Shown here piece by piece: positions 37,501-49,500 of a stretch of 64,000 nucleotides of DNA. Below the pieces are notes generated by a model. The model saw nothing but the letters and a program-made list of their open reading frames with translations, did not search any database and had not been told where the DNA came from. Position 1 is the first letter of the stretch, and the number at the start of each line of letters is the position of its first letter. This DNA comes from Stictocephala bisonia (Eukaryota; Arthropoda; Insecta; Hemiptera; Membracidae): positions 5,799,340 to 5,863,339 of the forward strand of contig JAQJVL010000004.1 of NCBI GenBank assembly GCA_035578905.1, written 5' to 3'. Made by a program: the position numbers and the translations under genes.

Positions 37501-40500
37501 GTAGACGTGAGAGCTATTCCCCCTTTATAAATCTTTAAACGTCCTCCCAATCCAACACCTTTTCATTTTCAAGGCTTTAAGGTTGTTTTACATTAGGAGT
37601 GGTAATCGAGAGACACTTTTAAGTATGTTTTATTGTACAAGATTTGCTATAAGTGGTCTATTAAGGTTGTCCAAAGTCAATAAATCAATTTTCAAACGTT
37701 CTTTTCAGTACTTGGGACCTAAATTTTTTAATTACATTCCTAGTGATATAAGAAGTATTTCTTTCTTAAGACTTTTTTGCAAAACTCTTTCTAACTGGTT
37801 ATTGACAAATCCGGATATTGATTTTCTTAACTTCAGCTTAATATGAAAATATTGAAATTGTTAATCTTGCCTCTTCCACATCATAATTCTTTTTTAACTT
37901 TGTTTATAATTATAATACTCTAAATCTTTTTTCAACGTTTTAAGTTAGTCAAGAAAATGTTACTTTTAAAGCAGGTGCTTCAGGTTGGCGGCTAATTAAT
38001 TATGATTGTGTCCATATTTTATGTTCTATTGTAATCAGTTGTTTATTTTACAATCAAACGAGCTAGACTCAATTTTTTTTCTTTTAATTGTAAGTTAAAT
38101 TAAGTGTTATCTTTTCTAGTGGCCACATTACTAGCAACAGTGGCTACTCAATTTCCATATTTTACTTTGTAAAAATTGTTATGTTTCTTTGAAGCAAAAT
38201 AAATTTATTTATTCATTTAAATTTTGTTAAAGTATTACACTCTACAGCCACTAACAAAATCATAAACAGTCTGGGGCTACTGAAAACTTATACAAAAATT
38301 AGTTTTTATAATTCTTCTTTAATGTAAGTCAATACAAATGTTAATTATTTTTATTTATTTTACTTTCTAAACACAGTGAAAGGTTTCCAGGCTGTATTTA
38401 TTTAGGTTTAATATACAAGAAGGTGAACAATTTATTTTTAGAACTTTTATCTATAACACTATTAGTTTTAAGTTGTTACTAGAACTAGAAAACAGAACTA
38501 GAGACAACAAAATAATATTGGATACTGACATTATTGGTGTAATATTTAATGAAGTTTTCTCACTAAATATGATTAATATGTAACCTAAAACAACTAGAAC
38601 AATAATAATCACACGAAAAAAACTTTAGACAGTCACAATAAACAGTAACACCACTAACAACGTATAACAGCTGGCAAAATGTGTGTAAGCAAAGTAATGA
38701 TGAGCTGTGAAATATACTGTAATAGTAATATGTCATTTGCAGTTGTATTACTATTTCATAAAACTGCTTTATTGACATAGTTTGAATTTTTGACAAAAGA
38801 TCGTAGCACGATTTGAGTGCTCGGAACCTGACTTATCAACACTATTATAAAATAATTTAAAAGCCATATCAGACAACCAAGGTTGGACGTTCGCATTGTC
38901 TGCTCCTGTAGACTCAGGCTCGACTAACAATTAGAAAGGGTTAAAGATGATTAAGCTTATATACATAGAAAATTGAGTTTTTTTTATTATCATAAGAGGT
39001 TGTTATGTTGCTTTATTGTGTAATGATAACCATAAGGGATTTTTTACTTATGAATTGTCTGTTTTGAGACATAAATAAATGGTTTTCTCTATGCAAAGGA
39101 AAATTCTTTGCATTTTCTTACCAATATGCACATTCTTAGCAAAACAACTGTACGTGTATGGGTGGGCGGGTGGGTCAATAGCACTGTACGTGTGTGGGTG
39201 GGCGGGTGGGTCAATAGCACTGTACGTGTGTGGGTGGGTGGGTCAATAGCACTGTACGTGTGTGGGTGGGTCAATAGCACTGTACACGTAGAGTGGGCGG
39301 GTGGGTCAATAGTATCAATGTATCCTTCGTGCTTATCCAAGAGCTATGTGAAAAATAATATTTCTAGTTAATACGAGTAGATAAATGATTCTAGTTAATA
39401 ATCATCAAAAGAATAGGATTAGTTCAAAATTATTAATATTGGCTGTTGCAACTAAGTACTGTATTAACATTATTTGGTGCAAAGAGTATATGTTAACATT
39501 ATTTTGTCCTGTAATATTCAATGTGTTCAACAACTCTATCAGTAAAAAAAATTGACTAAAAAAGCAAAATTCACAATTTTGAAACCTCTGATGTATTTCA
39601 TATTGATCAAGTAGCTCTATTCTCTCCAGGTAGGAGATCCAGAAGAAGTGAAAGCACTAGAGAATGTATTCTGCCCTGGCCGTACTACTCCACTGAGGAT
39701 AGGCTCTGTAAAATCAAACATCGGCCATTCTGAGCCTGCTTCTGGTCTCTGCTCTGTCACCAAAGTCCTCATTGCTATGGAAACAGGCTTTATTCCACCC
39801 AACATCAATTTTAAAGCACCCCGAAAAGACATTGATGCATTCTTCAATGGAAAAATTGAAGTAAGTACCCTATATCTAAACAAATAACACTTTGTTACTT
39901 TTAGTTTTATGTTTGTATGTTGTACCGGGTCGTTTTGACCGGTACATTTTTTTTTTTTTTGCAGCCCGGCAGACCACGACGAACCGGTCAAAACGAACTG
40001 GTACAATGTCCAGCCTTGAAATAGTTTTCAGGTGTAGCACGTATAAGAAAATTTCACGTTTTCTTGAAATGAGGTCAGAAAACACATGAAGAAAATCTCA
40101 ACAATTTTGGTTTACTTTTGGTATTTTTGAAGATTTAAGCAAATCTGAGTTTTTATCAAATATCGATTTTATCAGTGAACCATACGATTTTTTCTAACGC
40201 TTCTCTTTCTATGCCCAAATGTCACCAGCCCAGCCATGATAAACCAATACCACTATACTTGTATGGGTGCATACTCTAGTGCCCTTCAGTAGTTTATTTT
40301 GTATACAGCACAAGTTATTTTCATAAGATGACACTACAGTCCACAAGCCCTTTAACCATGCGTACAAAGTAAATTGTGTGGTATGTTCTGTAGCCTATAT
40401 TTAAGCTACTATTTATTTTTGATATGTTGAACAAGTTAAATGAGAGATTAAAATAAAACTTCTTCAATGATAAACAATTTTTCTTTATTTTTCTTCTCCT

Positions 40501-43500
40501 AAATTACTTCAAAACATTAAACTGGTATCTTCTAAAAATAATAATAAAAATGAAAATAAAAAAATCTCTTCTTTTATTGACTCAAATGGAACATAAATAA
40601 AAACAACTCTTCCAAAATAATAAATTAAATATCTTCAGACCAGAACCTTTTTTATTAATTTAACTTTTTCAATAAATTTCTTTGAACTATTAACTCAAAA
40701 AATTTCAAAATTCAAAATTGTAATAAATTGCTTTAAATTCAAAATTTCAAAATTGCTTAAAATTCTTTTAATTGAAATTGCCTTAAAATTCCAAATTGCT
40801 TTAAAATTGCAAAATTTCAAATTGCTTTAAAATTGCCAAATTTCAAAATTCTTTAAAAATTCAAAATTTCTTTAAATTGAAAATTCTTTAAATTGCTTTA
40901 AAAATTGAAAATTGCTTTAAAATTGCCTCCGGGAGATCTGGAACCAAAAGAAATAACCAGCTTTTAGTGACTTGAAACATTTTTCTTTTTACTTACAAAA
41001 TTTAAAAGCAAAACCAAGAAAATCAAAACACTCTAAAAACTGTCACTAGAAGAGTGACTTCAAACCAGAAACAAGTTTAACCGCGCATGCTTGGTGGATC
41101 TTACCCTATCTACTGAAACCCTACTGAAAAATCTAACTAAAGAAAACTTGTAAAAATTACTTACGTAGCTGTCCTGGAGGTTTAAATCCCAAACGTGACC
41201 ACAACAAAGCTCGACCGGCATACACTCTCTCACTCACTCGCGAACAAGAAAAATTGCCGTACCGGAAAGAAGACCGAATACGGTTAAAATCGCTGTGTAG
41301 AACAAACGTGGTCACTTAACGAAAGAAATCTTCAAACTGACGGAACGCTCGCAACCCTTCCACCAACGGACTTACCCCCTCTTGACTCTAGAAGCTAAAC
41401 CAACCAATTAGAACCCTCTAAACCAGGACATCTGAACAGGTAAGGCTCACCAAACATGTTGACTTCAGGAAACATGTCGCATGAAATTGACAGGAAATTA
41501 ACAAACGTGAATATACTGGTTATTTAGCTAATTTAAATGGGAAAAAAACTACTTTTTTATTTGAAAGGGGAAGATTCTGAATTTTTCTCAAAACTTGGAG
41601 AATTTATATTGAAAACTTTTGGTAAAAGAACCAAAGTCCTAAACCTCTCAGTTCTTACAAAATTTAACATTTTCTAAATTACAATCTTCTAAAATAATTA
41701 TAATGAAACAATTAACAACTGTTACAGTTCCCGTGATGTTTGTTGTCTTTGTTAAAAAATTAATCTGGATGTAGTTTTGAATTTGTTAACAGAACTTAAA
41801 ATTATAAAAATTGAATCCATTCTGTAAAGTAATACATATTGGATTTCAAATTGTTGTTAAGTAAACAAGCAAATGAATCCTCTAATTTTCATTGCAGAGG
41901 TGTTTGCACTTACAACTCATGAAAACTCACTTCATCTGCGTTACCTATAAGAAAATTACATCCTGAAAATAAATTTCATGTCTGAAATAATTAGTAATTT
42001 AAATATTTCAAAACATAATGAATAAATTCATTTTAGTTAATATTAAACAGCCCTTATATAACACTTCAGTAATTTGTAGTCCTATTTATAGCAAAAAGAA
42101 TCAAAGAATTCAAATTAATTAAGGTTTATGGAATTAATGATTTATCTCTATAACAAAGTACTTAAATTATATTGTAATGAAAGTACAATTTCTAAATAAA
42201 GTATCAATAATGGCATAAAATGTAGGCCTAATAAATTTAATTAAAACAATAAAATCTAAAAAAGCTGACAGGATAACTTGACTTAAAGATGGCTAGAAAA
42301 CGCACATTTTTAAAAAAAAGGAGTAAAAATTCCCCTTCATTTGGGATCTGGTACAACATTTCCAAACCCCCCCTCCCGAATCTTGGACCCTCTCCTTAGG
42401 TATTTTCTAGCTATGCCCCTGGAGACATGTTATACTTTATTTACTTCCTTCCACTTTGAAACTAAAAGGTTTGTTGAATTATAGAATAGTAGTCTCGTTG
42501 TATTGCTCAATATGAGCAGGTGAATTCACTATTTATGTAATTTAATTGTGATTTTATGTTAGTTACATAATATTATGTTCGTTTACAACATAAAGAAAAG
42601 CAAGTTTAAATTCCTGGATATTTGGTGTACTTTTTGTTAATTTTCAAAAAGTCATGGAAACCTGTTTGTACTTCAGTCTATGATTGATGGCTCCAATTGT
42701 ACATGGCAATGTATTTGAACTGGATAATGCAAGAAGCCCACTTCATTCATTGCCACACTTAATTATTTAACATGTAATTTTTTACTATTATTTTTATGCA
42801 GCAGTGTTGTAAGAAAATTTATGTTACACCTCAATAAATTTCGATTGTTTGCCACAATAGTAACTATATTTTTCAAAAAGAAATATTGTGCATTTGTTCT
42901 TCCAGTTTAAGCAAATCCATAGAAATTATTTTGTTGTCTAATTAATTAATCACATTTACATTCAATCAACTTCATAATTTAAACTACATCAGTTACCAAC
43001 ATCTTAGGTTGTTTTCAATAACTAAAATAATCAGAATTAAAGCTATTCAATTGTTTTACAAGCTCAAATTAAAGCCATGGTAAATATTTCCTTGTAACAA
43101 ATCCATAAAATAGTAGTTCGGCATTCCTGTTAGAATATTATAAAATGTTAAATTAACTCATAATGCAAGTTATGTATTAGGCACTAAATATAATATTAAT
43201 ATATAGTACATTTATAATTTTATAAAATGAAAGGTCCAGATATAAAAAATAATGTCACACTTTATTTATCTCAATTAATAATAAAGATAACCAGTGAACA
43301 ACATAAAAATTAGCTAGATGAAGAACACTTACGAAAAGAAATGATTTTTTTAATTGCAAATAAATTATCATGTACATAAATTATGTACGCTTGCTGTACA
43401 AGAGACGTTCTTGGATCTATAAACTGGTAGTTATTTTGGAGTGAGCCTCGTAAGCAATATTAATTCCTGTTTATAGCCCCATTTTAACTTCTTCAGCTTC

Positions 43501-46500
43501 TGAAAATGAAATGCTGGTATGTTGGGAAAATAGTAACTCAATTCAACTTAGCTAAATGTAACATATCTAATATGAAGTTGGCCCTGGTGACGCAGTGCTA
43601 TAACCCAGCTACTTGGGGACAACAAAGTGTTGAGGAGATTGTCGGCGATAGGCTCTATGCTCAGCCCTCTTAATAACGATACGGCATCCGCTCAATGGTT
43701 GCCATTAGTGTGGACACTACTAGAGAAGTCTGGGGTGTCCATGTTGGATGGTAATCAAGGTTCAGATATTGTGTAGGGAGGAGAACTGAGTGTCAGGATT
43801 GTCAGTTAGCTGAAATTCAGACCAACACTATGTGGTTCGGATTCCACATAAAGCTGTAGGTCCCTTAGTTGCCCTGGCTATTGGGCTATTAATAAACATT
43901 CGACTAACAGGGTAATAAACAGGGCTATTAATAACAGTTGGGCTTTCTAAAGAACAGTCGACCTTTCTTAGTAACAATGACTACACTCATCACATTAATT
44001 CGCCCCTCATATTCGCCCATATCTTGACGATCGGTGTCTTATGAATGAATAATGAACATGTTATATTAACCCTTTTAGTGCTATGCCGCCTGGCCTATGG
44101 ATATACCCAAAAGTGCTAAGCAGTTTTGTGTGAAAAAGTAAAGTGTTGGTAAAACACTCATAGATTCGTTATTTGTTTTGTTTGTATTGTTTTATTATTT
44201 TGTTTTGTATTGTAAGGAAATAAACAGCCCTATAACAAGAAAATACATATAAAAGTATTTTTTGTTTATAAAAAATAAATAACTTTTGTTTTAATTTTTT
44301 TAGTTTTGTAATTACGAATAAAATAAGAGTGCCTATATATTTTGTTGTATTTTGTTTACCTATTCCACTGTAAAGAGCATATAATGAAGAACAAATTCCA
44401 TATATTTTCAGTTCATTTTTATAAACAAATAAGGAGTATAGAGGAAATATAAAAAATATTGTCCTCGCAAAAATTAGTTGCCATCTTCCCTAGCGTGAAA
44501 AAAATATAAAAAGTCGATTGTCGGCAATCGAATGGCTATATATCGATTCTCTAATACCTTTGGAATAAAATTATATAGATAGTGGCCAGTATAATAAATA
44601 AGCCTGTTGTACATACATAAAATACATGGCGTCCACTATGTAGATGCTTGCACTTTTAGACATAAATACAGCGTCTATTATGTAGACGCTCTAGCACTAA
44701 ACTTAATAGGTTAATTTGATATAAAACTGTAATTGTGTGTAATAGATTGTAAAAGCAGTTTATCTTATAATGGTATCCAATATTAAATTCTTTATGAAGA
44801 TTGGTACAAGTCAACAATGAAAACAATATGTTCACGTTATTATATCATAAAAACTGACATGAAATATCGCAATATTTTATAAAAGCTCAAATTTATATTT
44901 TAATAAGAACAAACACACATTTCCAAGGTTTCAGTAGAAGGAGGGATAGAGAAACTCAACTTACTCGTGAGTAGTTTTTAAAATAATAAACCCCTTTTTT
45001 AAAATGGAATTTTTTAAATTCCTAATTTCCTTTGATATATTTTTCAAGAACTTCCAATTTATGTCAGTGTTTTTGTCAAAAAGTGTTCTGTGATGATTTG
45101 TTAGATTCCTCTTCATTTATTGTAATATAACAATGAGTTGAATGGCAGGTTTCTAATTTCATTTCTTTATTTTAACGGTACAAATTATATTTGATTAGGT
45201 TGTATTGTTGATAAAATCTTAACATTTATATTAATTGACACCTTATGTTTAAATAAGGTCCAATCCATGGAGGACCTTAAAGGTTTAAAATCCACGTATA
45301 GTTCAAATTATTCTATTTTGTTGTTTTTGGAAATTGTCCTTTTTAACCTTGTAGTCGCTCCAAAAAGGCAAATACCAAAAGTTTCATGAAAATGTTTGCA
45401 AAAGAAACAATTTGTACTGTTGAGTACTAAACAATTAGGTATAGACCGCGCGGCGAAGGTCCGGCCTCGAGCCCGCCGAGCGGTGATAGGGAAGAGACGG
45501 GTGGAGGGCCCAATATGCCTGCAGTCCTGGAAACATTCGCTACTGTCAGACTTTCCCACGCTTGCTTCTAAAATAAGTTACGTTAATTGTTACCTACGGA
45601 TGCACAATCAGTACGTTTCCAGACTGCTTGCGATATATTTGCTTGTGGTTTAGCGTGTTAGGAATGTTTACTCAAGTGTACGATAAACAATTATTTAGTT
45701 GGTTATATGTTTGTTTTTATCTAACTACTGTAGTCTAATAAGTCAGTTTGTGTTTATCTTTTGTGTCCCTTAAGTGTGTTAAGAGTCTGCAGAGCCATAC
45801 TGGTTTAATTCTCATAAAAACAACGTTATTTTGAATCCATATTTTTATCATTATTTATTTACCAAACGTTGTGTATGAGGTGTCATTTAAAATGCTATCA
45901 TATTGCGCATTGGGTTTGCTTTTAATATTATGAATACATACGCCTAGTTTTGAAAAATAGGTGAAAATAAAAACTTCAAACTAAATAATTTTTATATTTA
46001 TTCTATTAAACTAATTATGAATCCACAAAGCAGTTCAATGAATAATTTCACTCTTGATCAAATGCAATTTGTTTGGAAAAGACCGTTTAAAAATAACTGT
46101 TAAATTTTGACACACGTGATCATTTGTCCGGTTCGAAAAAAACATAGTTCTAATGAGATTTAAACCAACATGGCCGACAGCCTCTGCAGACTCTTAAGGT
46201 TGTAAAATTAGTGAACGTAAATCCTAAATATTTTATTCCTTTAGTGGTTCCTACCTCAACTATGGCTCGCTTTATTCTTAATGTAGCCCAAGGAAAAACT
46301 ACTAGAAGTCAGGCTAGGAAATTATTTGGAGAGAAAGTGAGTTCATGGCGAATGGGGCCAAATTAAGAGATGAACAACGAATCCCCGTAAAAAAATCGTT
46401 AGAACGAACTGCAGTTGCATGTAGCATTTCAAAGACTCTTATAAAGGAAATTCGTCGTGAAAAGTGTTTATTGGACACTTCAGCGGAAGGAGAGTGTTCG

Positions 46501-49500
46501 TTCACAACTCCCAAAAAATATAAGAGAAAAACAACAGCGACAGAACTAGACGATTTCGACAAATGTGTCGTTAGAAAAACCGTCCATGAGTTTTATAAAA
46601 CTGACGAGTCACTCCCAATTCGTCATTTTTATTTTAAACCAATTTAAATAAAAATTATATCAATGTTAACGATACGGGAAATCACCGAAATATATTTCTT
46701 AGTTACAGTAAGAAGTATATATTTCTTAGTTACTTAATTTCAATTAAAGTTATTAACCGATTTATAATTTTTTATGATATATTTAATTGTTGTTATTGAT
46801 ATACATTTTAATTTGTTAACTTTCAAACTCTTAACCTATTTGATGTTTTTATTTTAAATACTGGTCTAATTATAAGAGATACCAAAATACAAATAATCCG
46901 TAAACAATCAGCCTTTACGATCTGTCTGTGACCACCTCGCTCAGAGCCGATGTTTTTATATGACTAGTAGGCCAGCCAGGAGGCCGGACCTTCAGCGCGC
47001 GTACTATAACATTTCTTTTATGCTGGTTTTATGAACCATGTTTGGCGTCGCATGTTCCGCAATTCATATATTGAATTATTTTCTGAATCTCTTTGCTATT
47101 TACTTGTTTCATACTAAAAGGGTGTTGTAATCTTTTTCAATGTGACATTTTGATGTCACTGTGTGATAGTAAAATGTATAGTTCAGGTCTTATACAGTTG
47201 AAATTACAAATAACTGTTACAACTTTATCAAATAATTATCAAATTAAAATATTAAAAGTTCGGGTTCACAAGTGGGTTTCCTTTATATATAAAACTGTAT
47301 AGAAATGAATTTTATAGGACCTTCATTTTATCTGAAAAATGCATTGTTCGATCTTATCTTATTATGTATTCTTTTAGTGGACCGTTTCAGAAAAAGTTTT
47401 GTTACACTAGGTCATCACGGAGAAGACACCATGGGATGGAGGAATGGTTGGAATAAATTCTTTTGGATTTGGAGGAGCCAACTGTCATGTGTTGCTAAAG
47501 TGGAATGAGAAGAGCAAAATCAATGGGGGAGCTCCTAATGATGACATTCCACGTATAGTTCCAGCATCTGGTAGAACAGAAGTTGCTGTTGAGACACTCT
47601 TGAACGATGTAAGCTTTTATTTTAATTCATTTATTTGTTTCTTCAAACTTCACTTTTTAATTCATATGGTCCTGCAGACTAGTGATCTTGTGATCTTTAG
47701 TCAACGTGATGTAATGACTGTCTACTCAGTGGGTGTTCGAACCTTAGACCTCACATTCCACTGAGTCCAGACTAGCAGACGTGACTTTAGCAATTAATTT
47801 AGTTTTAACTTAGTCATAAATAAACTGTGTGATAGACATATTAATGAGAAATATTGATCAATTACATCTTGCTAGACAATATCAAACAAGTACATACTAT
47901 ATTATTTAAATTAAAAATGCATAATGAAATAAATATTTTGTATAGAGAGTTGTGAATTAATTAATTAATTATTTTTAAAATGTATATGGTATCTCCTAAT
48001 TACATTTATAAAACATGTTTTCTTAATTTTTATTGCAGGTAGAATCAAGAAGTGTAGATGTTGAATATATCAAATTGTTTCATGAAATTCATGCACAGGA
48101 AATACCAGGTCATATTTATAGAGGGTTTGCCATCATGAATACCAATACTTCAACCAGAATGCGCTCAGTACAGGTGATTATTGTAGTATATACATATGAC
48201 TACTATACAGAAAAGTACTTAAATAAATAATAAGGGTTGTTATAGTGTTTTTAAATATAACATCTACTTATTTTCAGACTTCAAATATCAAAACAATTCT
48301 ACAGAATATTTTAATGTTATAAAAAAGCTCCTAAGTTACAAATAAATCATTTTGGTGCAGTTAATTATCTTGGGATGATGTGTTCTTGAAATTGTAATAT
48401 GTTCAGAAAAGAATTGCTACTTAGAAACACCTATTAGCAATTTAACCCAACTAAAATAGATGGGAATCTTCATTTACAATGGATCTGAGAGAAGCCTTTC
48501 AAAAATCAGTTCCCAAGTGGGAAAGTTTAATAATATTCAATTTCATGTTTATTTCTGATATTTGTATGAGGTAAAACATACCGTAAGACAGTTCTATACA
48601 ACCTCAGTGCTAAAACTGTTACAAAATGCCTGTGTTTCAGTTTTATCCAGGAGACAAGAGGCCTCTATGGTTCGTATTCACTGGAATGGGATCTCAATGG
48701 GTAGGAATGGGCAAGACTCTTATGAAGATTCCTATATTTGCTGCAGCAATCCAAAAATGTCACAATGTGTTGAAACCCAAAGGAGTGGACCTTATCAAAA
48801 TTATTACAGATACTGATCCAAAAATATTTGACAATGTTTTCAATTCTTTTATTGGCATAACTGCAATACAAGTAAGTCACAAATTCAATATTTCCTGATT
48901 TTGTGATAGTTTTTAGTCTCACTAGAATATTTTTTCAATGTTGTACTACTTCTGCACTAGCCTAACATATTGCACTGTTTGTTAGTACGATTGCATACTA
49001 ATTAAATTAACATAACAATTTTGGAAATATAGCTGTCAACAAAATTATGGCACGCAACTAGAATCTTTGTTTTACCAGGACATTATAAGATTGAACAAAG
49101 TAGCTAAACGATAGTTTTTACTTTTTAGTGGCTTTACGATGGTTCATGAACTGAATGATCTATATGAAGTATAGTGATATTTTGAATTAAACATTTATTG
49201 ACAGTTAAATTTGAATTTAATTTAAGCAGAAAATTGAATTCAATACTTGTGCAGTGATGGAATTTGTATTTAGCTCTATGAAGCACACAATGGTTTTAAT
49301 AAACATTATAAAATAATTGTATGAATCTGAACTAAATGATAAAACTTTTTGTGCAGATTGGATTAATGGATGTATTGAGCGCAGTTGGTGTAGTGCCAGA
49401 CCATATAATTGGTCATTCCATGGGTGAGTTGGGATGTGCTTACGCAGATGGTTGCTTGACAGCAGAACAAACAATCCTTGCTACGTATTATAGAGGTCTT

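Larger units (their letters stand above)
33700..38220 (+). mobile_element. Degraded LINE retrotransposon (Jockey/CR1-like) in intron 5
   Basis: A near full-length but broken non-LTR element in the same orientation as FASN. In order it has a GC-richer 5' leader (about 33,720-33,890), an ORF1 opening with a PHD-type finger ([17 protein letters not shown] at 33891), a coiled coil, an RRM-like segment, a second ORF with an endonuclease and a reverse transcriptase, and a 3' tail with AATAAATTTATTTATTC near 38,205. Multiple stops and frameshifts make it inactive. The clade call rests on the PHD-bearing ORF1 and RT style and is tentative. Confidence 0.85.
31746..39629. other. FASN: FASN intron 5
   Basis: 7.9-kb intron holding mariner remnant 2, the SINE, the inverted duplication, the LINE and minisatellite array 2. 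I recognise nothing in 31746-32560 or 38225-39140. Confidence 0.85.
39861..47410. other. FASN: FASN intron 6
   Basis: 7.5-kb intron. Listed separately are a MITE, a minisatellite remnant, low-complexity DNA, dispersed repeat A, a TTAA-type MITE and the IS630-like element. The block about 40,925-41,470 is GC-richer than its surroundings and may be an unrecognised retroelement piece or LTR; I could not define ends. I recognise nothing in 41,500-43,580 or 44,720-45,430. Confidence 0.8.

Noticed and set aside
39617..40006. Minus-strand frame of 129 codons overlapping exon 6
   Set aside because: Antisense of FASN exon 6 fused to the hairpin MITE; no homology to anything recognised.
45396..45653. 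Frame of 85 codons with [12 protein letters not shown]
   Set aside because: Crosses the GC-rich terminal repeat of the IS630-like element; the reading is a by-product of its composition.
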